The notes under the pieces are model-generated. The model saw only the letters and a program-made list of their open reading frames with translations, was not told the origin of the DNA and made no database searches. From Celoporthe dispersa (Eukaryota > Ascomycota > Sordariomycetes > Diaporthales > Cryphonectriaceae), in assembly GCA_016584495.1 (NCBI GenBank), contig WAID01000007.1, forward strand, positions 1,412,001-1,476,000: a DNA stretch of 64,000 bases. The letters are read 5' to 3'. The position numbers and the translations under genes were made by a program. Of the stretch, positions 57,010-64,000 are shown in pieces. Numbering within the stretch: the first letter of the stretch is position 1; every line of letters begins with the position of its first letter.

Positions 57010-60000
57010 ATGAGAGACGTGTGGTGGGTGGCATTGCGGCTCTGGAGCGGGTGACAGGGCCTCTCCTCTCGAGCAAGACTGCAACCTCCCGTCTCGACCC
57101 TGCCCAGTGTCTCAGATCTCTTTTTGTTTCCCTTTCTCCAGCGGGTGACACTCCTGTACATGGCCGATGATGCTGAAGTTGCCTCCGGGCTTCAAACAGA
57201 CAAGGCCATGCCATCATCCTTGGTGATTCCGTCACCTCCCTCTCGCTCTCCCTCGCGCAATTATCGTCCACTATCGAAATGAGGTTATGCGGGATCGGGG
57301 GCTTGCCGGCACAGGCCTCGTCAGCCACGTCCGCAACCCCCCCTTCCCACCTCCCTTGTTTCCCCTAACAGACCTGGATATCAACAAACCGTTCACTTTC
57401 CGCCGAGGGCCAAGACTACGTAGAATTTGCCAAGAAAAGGCTACTGACATACAAAGTAACAATAGAAGGTTTTTGGTGGGGGTTTTTTTTTCCTTCCCGG
57501 GCCCCAACAAGAAGGGGAAGGGAGGAAGACAAACCAAAAAGAAAAGTGCTCAAGATCTGCACAGTAGGACGAATGACTGGCAGACGGAGTAAATGATCAA
57601 CACGAAGAGCCTGGAAGCATAGAGCCGAAATGGTCCCCCACTGGTGCAGGGCGAAATTCGGTACGGCCTGTCAGAGGTGAATGTTACACGTCTGTCGAGG
57701 TAGATCCTGTACCACGGTAGCAGCTGCTGACGGATTATTGCAGCCGAAAGAAAGTTGTGCGTATGCATGTACTGGATGTATGTACCACTGATTAGTGCTG
57801 TATGCACTATATACAGTAGTACGTTGTGTGTGTGTGTGTGTATACGTCTGCTACTGCACCCTGCCCACCACACGACCACCACTACCACCACCACCACCAC
57901 CACCACCACCCGAGCATTGACGACTATTTGAAAAGTGACGCGGCTCGTTTCTGCAGCAGCAGATATGCGTCAGCCACCAACCATCGATTTGTGCATGGCG
58001 TGGGCGCCGTGACCAACTACAGTCGTTCTAGAGTAGACTATTTGCGCAAGTATCCTGCAGCGCGGGAGGAAGAGATTGATTAAACAACAAGAGAAGAAAA
58101 CAGACAGGGAGATGAAGGTATATCCCTGGCTGGTCAGACACCGACCCGTACGTGTGTGAGTGTGTGTGTGTGTGTGTGTGTCGGCCCTTGTCGGGGGCTG
58201 TAGCTGCCGTGCACGTCGTGGCGGGGTGGTGCGCAGCAGAGAGGAGGAGGCACAGAGAGAGCTAGTCGACCACCATCACGACGTCGATCTTGTCTGTGTG
58301 TCGCAGTCGGGGACCATCGTGTAAGAAGGGGGGGGGGGTTTGGTTCCTTACATGGGGGCCACTTACACACCCACTCACTGCACGTAATTCTTCTATACGT
58401 TATCATTCGGCGCAGTAGCCGCAGACAAAAAGAAAGAGAGGAGAGACAGGGAAGGAAAAAAGAAAGTTCTAGTCTGGTGTGGTGAAAGCCATGCCCATGA
58501 CGCGCCCCTCCTTTCCCCCTCCCCCAACAGTCACGCCAGGGAGCGGCCGCATCGTCCACTCTGTCGAGTTTCCCCTTTGGGATGCACCTGCGACGCATCT
58601 GTGGAGAGCGCAGATCAAGAATGCCGCTATCGCGCGAGCGGTGATATGCTCCAGATCTGCAAGATTGGCGGGCTCACACATGCGAGGAGGTGTGACGGAT
58701 GTATCATCGTGTCAACCGTCTCTGGAGGTTTTCTTTTGTTTTTTTTCCCCAAAAAGAAAGACAAACCCGACCCCCACGCAGCCTCTTAGGTAGGTAAGTC
58801 GGTGGACAGCGGCGAACCGGCAGTCCGCTTGAAACATTCACATAATCGAGACAAGAGCCGACTGAGGAACGGGCTGAGGGAGCGGCCGAAGGAGCACCGG
58901 CTCGGTGTCGAGGGGGGGGGGGGGGTGGAGGGAGAGGAGGATCGAGGCAAAAGCGATAAGCCGACTCGAGTAAGCAGTCCCGAGGCTACGGATCGGCCCC
59001 AATAAGACAATCTTGCCAGGGCCGTCTTGTGGAAAGGTGGGTTGGGTTTGGCTCTGCTTTGCTTTCTCCGGGCCATGTCTGTTGGTTCTGCCACTTTGGG
59101 TGATGGGCCGAACAAGGGTGATCAGGTCAGCAGATATCTCAAAAGAGGGAGGGAATGAAGAAGAAGAAAAAGAAAAAAGACAGGTACGGAGGCAGCTCGC
59201 CCGTCCTGTCCTGGGACGCAGCCTCGCCAGTGAATGCGTGGCATTAGTGAGAGAAGCATGAGGGCCACGCGGTAGTGTTCAACTCGAGAGAGGAATTTAT
59301 CCAAGCCGCGTGAGAAAAGGGACGTTGCACCTGGAGCAAGATGAAGTCATTGAACAATTTCCAGATGGGGGCCATGATTCGCTGGTGTACGCGAAATGGA
59401 TACTCAAAAGGGCAAAAAGGAGGGCGGCTGGTAGCCTAACTCTCTTCTCTCTCTCTCTCTCTCTCTCGCTTACTGACATGTTAGCAAGCTCCCATGATAG
59501 CATCAGCACTTTAATCCTGTCCAATGAGAATATCTTGTTTTCCTGCGGGAACCGCTCAAACGATCACACCGTCTCTCCTCGAGATCACGTCGACGGATTG
59601 CACAACTGCGCAGAGGGCGTGTTTTCGGTCACCGAGTGGGGCCGATCCGGTCTGCAAGACCACCCTCGCGCCGGCGAGATGCTACATATAGTACTGTGGT
59701 GTGTATAAAGAACACAAGCAGACGGACGGTGTACTGTAAGTGGACCGTGGATCGTGGATCTGGGATGGCCCATATGCTGTGGTGTGAGGGGGGAGGGGGG
59801 CAAGGGCTGAGCGAGGTTTGAGTACGCTGCAGGAGATTCCTTGGGGAGGAGACAGACTCTAAAAAAAATTAAAAAAATAGCCTCCAACAGACATTGCAGA
59901 AACTTGGGTCCAGCCTTGTGAGATCTGATGTCTCGGACCAAGACATCATCGCCATTGGCGGGCCGAGGAGACCAGCACAAGAGAGTGCGAGGCCGGGTTG

Positions 60001-63000
60001 CACAGCACCATACGACACAACCTCTGCTAAATGATACGCTGTGGCCTGTAGGCTGCACGAGCCGGCCGGGGAGGGGGGCCTCTCGAGGTTCCACCTGCAT
60101 GCACAAGGCCCAACCCAAAACCCCCCTTGTCGCTGGCGTTGACCACAGTGGCCTTCTCGCCCTGTCGCGTTGCGAGGTCGCGTGCTCGACCTGGATGTCG
60201 TGCATGCATCCTGCAAGAGATGTCCCTCTTGTGTTACTCTCGTGTCCCGTCCTCAAGCACGTACTCAGGAGGCTTACACGCACCAGCACTGGCCCGGATA
60301 GTCTGGAACCGAGATTGTGTAAGCGCCGACGTGTGTGACGGAACCAACAAAACAGGATCTTCCAACATCACCACGGCTCCAGGACGTGCCGTGATTTGCC
60401 GGGAGGAATACAGAAGAAGGAAGAAAAAGAGAGAGAGACACAAGGTAGGAATACGGAAAGAGAGGTACTGAGGGGGCGGGGCCAGCTCGCTACCGTAGTG
60501 TGCGCCTTGTGCCATACAGCTCTCTCTCTCTCTCTCAGTCCGCCACCTTTTTGGGAACTGACCATTCAGCCATTGAAACAGCCCCAAGGTTTGACGATCT
60601 AAGCAAGGTCTAGACGAAGAAAAGGCGGCACGCGCAGAGAGCGGAGGACTAGTCCGCACAGACATTCACCTCGATCAATTTTCTTGGGTTGACGGTCCGG
60701 GACGCTATGCACCTCCTCAGCCCTAGCCTTTTTGTTGGTAGTACTGCCACTATTATGTGTGTGGTGAGATATGCTGAGATGGAGAGGGGGGGAGGGGCAG
60801 GGTGGGAAGACCGTCAGCGTCGGAAAGGCCCGCCACAGAGAGAGAAGAATAAGAAGAAGAAGAAAGAAAAAAGAAAGAAGAAGGATTTGATAGGTTTGCG
60901 TATCAAGTGGGTCTTGCCTTCAGGTGAGATGACAAGTACGACGGACCAAAAAAAAAAAAGGGGGAGGGTACGAGGCCGACCAGTGAGGACGCAGAGCTGC
61001 TCTGTTCCCGAACGAGAAGAAAAAACAAAAAAAGAGAGTCCGGTGCGGGTTTTTGGTTGCTGCAAGGCGGAAGCGAATTCCCCACGAGCTGTCTAGGCTC
61101 TGACCAGGAGCACCTGGGTTGAGGCTCAAGTCGGGGTCCGATTCGCCCAAGGTGACCACGCGGTTGGGTCTGCGCATGGGCAAGGCTGTGTAGATGGGAT
61201 GTTAAACCTGGTTCGAGTCCCCTGATACGCGAAACCCGGCATATTGATGACGCGCGAGTCACAGAGGAGGGAACAGGATGCCTGCGCCCCCGGAGCACGC
61301 AGGTGATTTGTCGGTGGTGCCACCGGGTGACAGGAAAGAGGATCTTTTTTTTCCTTTAAAAGGAAACAAATAGAACTAATGGATGAACCCCAGCGGGGTC
61401 TGCGGTGTTTATTGGTGAATGGCCATTCACAAGTTGTGATACTCGGCATGAGTATCTACTATGACAAGGAGCACCAGAGGGCTGAAGGATGGGGGTCCTC
61501 GAACACATGCCTGCTAGCTGCCATAGTACCTAGAAGGCCGGTGCTGGGCGTCAGGCCGGTAACTCTTAGTACTACTATGCACAGGTAATATGCGAGATCA
61601 TATACCGTTGCTCTCCGCCCGAGTCGAGTGTGGTGTGGTGTGCCTCTTTCCACGTGGCGACTCACAGCCGCTATTCGCGTGGTCGAGGGCACAGGCCATG
61701 AACAAGATGATGAATTTGTACCCCGAGACTCCCGTGCTGCGATGTGGTCCCTGGCCAGGCCGAGGAAGGGCAGCGTTCTGTGCATCGCGCAGAGCTGGGA
61801 GGCCTTGGGAGGCCTTTGTACAGCAACAACACAAGAGTGTTCCTTAAGGTTGAAAAGTGGGACGGACTACTGAACTGCCTCGAGCCCGGAAGGTTCTTTT
61901 GGGTCTCTCCACCGGGAGGGGGCCTACTGTTGGAAAGAAGAAAAAAAAAGAGGAAAAAAAAAAAACTTGGCTGTGGAGCGAATACGCGCGTGGATGTTCC
62001 GGCATTTATTTTTGTATGGTACGGGGCCGTACAACCATAGTTAGGTATACCATAGCACATATCTAATATGTCAGGATCTTCATTGATGGGCGACAGGATC
62101 GTCTCGACCTTGGGAGTTACTATAGCAGAGCAGCTGTAAGCCTTGACGAATCTCTGACGCTGCATGCGTAATGGCATTGCTGCGAGTGATGGTCGGTCTG
62201 GCCTATCGAGGGTGAAAGAGAAAAGAAAAAAAAAAAATGAGGGCCCCAACAATACGGTGTCTCTCTTGATAGCGTGATGGCCCTTGTTACCGCCTTCACA
62301 AGGGTGGCACAGACATCGGATCGGCATACCACCATACCTTTACCACGTAGTACGTACAATGAATGTATTATTGTTGGGTGTATGGCTGGTGAGGTTGGAA
62401 ATGGGAGCCCTCACGAGGCAAAGATTCCGGTCCATGTGAGCAGCCAGGAAGTCAGGCAGACAGATAGACAGATATAGTAATATTCACCGTCACCGAGAAG
62501 GTTTATTTTCAGTTCCGACAACCGAGAGGCAGCAGTTGTTGCTGCTATAGCAGGAAAACAGCCCCCAGATCGTTGAGGAAACCCAATCCTGCGGCAGCAC
62601 GGCACTTCCCTCGAAGGATTTACGCATCTCCATGGGAAGCAAAAGTTTTTTTTTTCTTTTTTCGATAAAGAAAAAAAAAACCAAACCAACCACATCAGCG
62701 GCCGCGCCACCTCGGGAGGAGGCCTATGGAGTCCTCGGTGGTGACGAGACATGTACGGTCCGACAAGACAACGAACCGCCGCTCCCTCGTCTTCACCAGA
62801 CCTCGTCGAGAATGTAGAGACGAGTGAGGGTGACCTCGCTGACTGACAAGCCGGACTGGGAGTCTGACACTGGAGGAACCAAGGCACACAAAACCACCCA
62901 CACAGTCCTTCCTCTTCTAGTCGGGACTACGAGGTGTGCCATGTTGATCCTATCCGTCCTGGTAGGATTCGCATTAACGTACCCCACAGAAGCTTTTCTC

Positions 63001-63418
63001 ATCACAGCATGCACGTACTACTAGGAAATCCTCTAATGCCCACCCCCCTCCGTTATGTGTGGAGGGGGGGGTCCTACAGTTCGATCCTGATCCGTGATGG
63101 GCCTCGTCCAGGGCTGTCCACCCCACGGCGGGCCTGGATCAGGCTGCTGGATGACCTCAACCAGAGGCCGTCACTGCAATCTCCCGCTCCGTATTTAAGT
63201 TTCTGTGCAGCAAGTTGTCACTAACTATCACGCGCCCGCCCGACCCCGAGCCTGTCCAACTGGAGGTCATGGCAACAAGTAATTTCTATCCGCCGCGTCG
63301 ACAACAGCGCTTCATTCGCCCGTCCTAATTGAGCCGTATCCACTGGCAGCCAAGCGGGACCAGTACTAAATGTACGAACCCAAGAGGAGGCGATTCATTC
63401 AATCTTGACCCCAAAGAG

Positions 63419-63426
<8 letters not shown>

Positions 63427-63452
<26 letters not shown>
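63427..63452. repeat. (GA)n microsatellite
   Basis: Thirteen GA units. Confidence 0.85.
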
Positions 63453-63456
<4 letters not shown>

Positions 63457-64000
63457 CGGTGGTCACGGGCAGGGCTTGCCTGAAGCCTTGGTCCCTCGGC
63501 TCATATGCAGACCTTGCCATTCTGGTCCAAGCTGGACAGGCCCTGTGACAGGGGGCCGGGGACGAGGGCCTTCAGGCCCAAGGGCCCTAGGACGAGGTGG
63601 GGTGTGATGTACATACTACTACGAAGCGGTGCAGTCGCGGCGGGGGGACGAGACCTCTCCAGCCCTCCAGCCGTCTCTTCCTCCTCCCCCTTGGCGCGCT
63701 CCACCACCCCAAGGGCCACCACCACCATCACCAACAAAATCCACAGCACACACACAAGGAACTCCCAGAGGAGGGTCCACTCTACTCTGGGAGACGCAGG
63801 CACCTCTTTAGCACGACCTGTGGGTGCGCAGGGCAGGCCCCATGTCCGACCACCCTCCCCCCCGCCCCTGGGTGCGCTTCCGTAGTGCTGCAGTTCCTGT
63901 AGCCTGCGAGCTGTGCTGCATGTCCCTTGGGTGGGAGGGGTGTGGATGAGGTTTGCCATCCTGGTCTGTAATCGGGCCTTGCCCGTGCCCGTTGCCCCCC

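Larger units (their letters stand above)
52685..64000. other. 11.3-kb gene-poor region
   Basis: I find no frame with domain content, conserved splice pattern or codon use like the neighbours. The region holds (GT)n tracts (57826-57841, 58155-58180), a (CCA)n run (57878-57910), a (GA)n tract (63427-63452), many A/G-rich and C/T-rich runs, and many short TAGTAC/AGTACTA palindromic elements. It could be a long regulatory upstream region, non-coding RNA loci or decayed sequence; there are no telomere repeats and no transposase text. Confidence 0.5.

Noticed and set aside
59585..60289. 234-codon minus-strand frame in the gene-poor region
   Set aside because: Unlike local coding composition, His/Cys/Trp-rich random look, no motif.
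61140..61230. tRNA-like text (GGTTCGAGTCC, a T-loop/B-box match)
   Set aside because: The T-stem does not pair (CCTGG against CCCCT) and no D-arm, anticodon stem or acceptor stem could be placed.

Overview
The window is nuclear DNA of a filamentous ascomycete (Pezizomycotina, most likely a Sordariomycete). Evidence: GC-rich coding sequence, short GT-AG introns with CTGAC-type branch sites just before the acceptor, pyrimidine-rich promoters, and a gene set (Zn2Cys6 regulator, ISC1, SWD3, UBR1, QCR9, TIM44, an A-T-R-R NRPS-like reductase) typical of that group. The species cannot be told from the sequence alone. No rRNA, tRNA, CRISPR array or recognisable transposon was found.

Layout. 1-12.5 kb: 3' end of a STIMATE-type vacuolar membrane protein gene (+), an uncharacterised Cys-motif protein (-), a Zn2Cys6 transcription factor (+) and, convergent to it, a secreted GH13 alpha-amylase with a starch-binding CBM20 (-). 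14.9-26.5 kb: a nucleolar FKBP prolyl isomerase (+), an NDR-family kinase (+), the sphingolipid phospholipase C ISC1 (-) and the COMPASS WD40 subunit SWD3 (+). 27.1-34.1 kb: the N-recognin E3 ligase UBR1 (-). 35-42.6 kb: QCR9 (-), PYM (+), TIM44 (-), MRPS18 (+) and BCS1 (+); four of these five act in mitochondria. 43.2-52.7 kb: a microbial-type PARG (+), an adenylation-thiolation-reductase-SDR enzyme resembling fungal glycine betaine reductase (+), and an extended-SDR protein (+). 52.7-64 kb: 11.3 kb with no gene I can support, rich in microsatellites and short palindromes.

Points that stand out. (1) UBR1 ends in TGA-CTA, the context known for efficient stop-codon readthrough, followed by an open in-frame 141-codon acidic extension. 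(2) The Zn2Cys6 gene needs a 3-nt microexon to give a normal Zn2Cys6 motif. (3) QCR9 has a first coding exon consisting only of ATG and a GC-AG intron. (4) Many conserved genes (amylase, SWD3, UBR1, BCS1, the SDR, the Cys-motif gene) carry single-base frame breaks, mostly in homopolymers, which points to uncorrected long-read assembly errors rather than to many pseudogenes. Coordinates of broken genes are given as they lie in the sequence; protein lengths given as 'restored' allow for the break.
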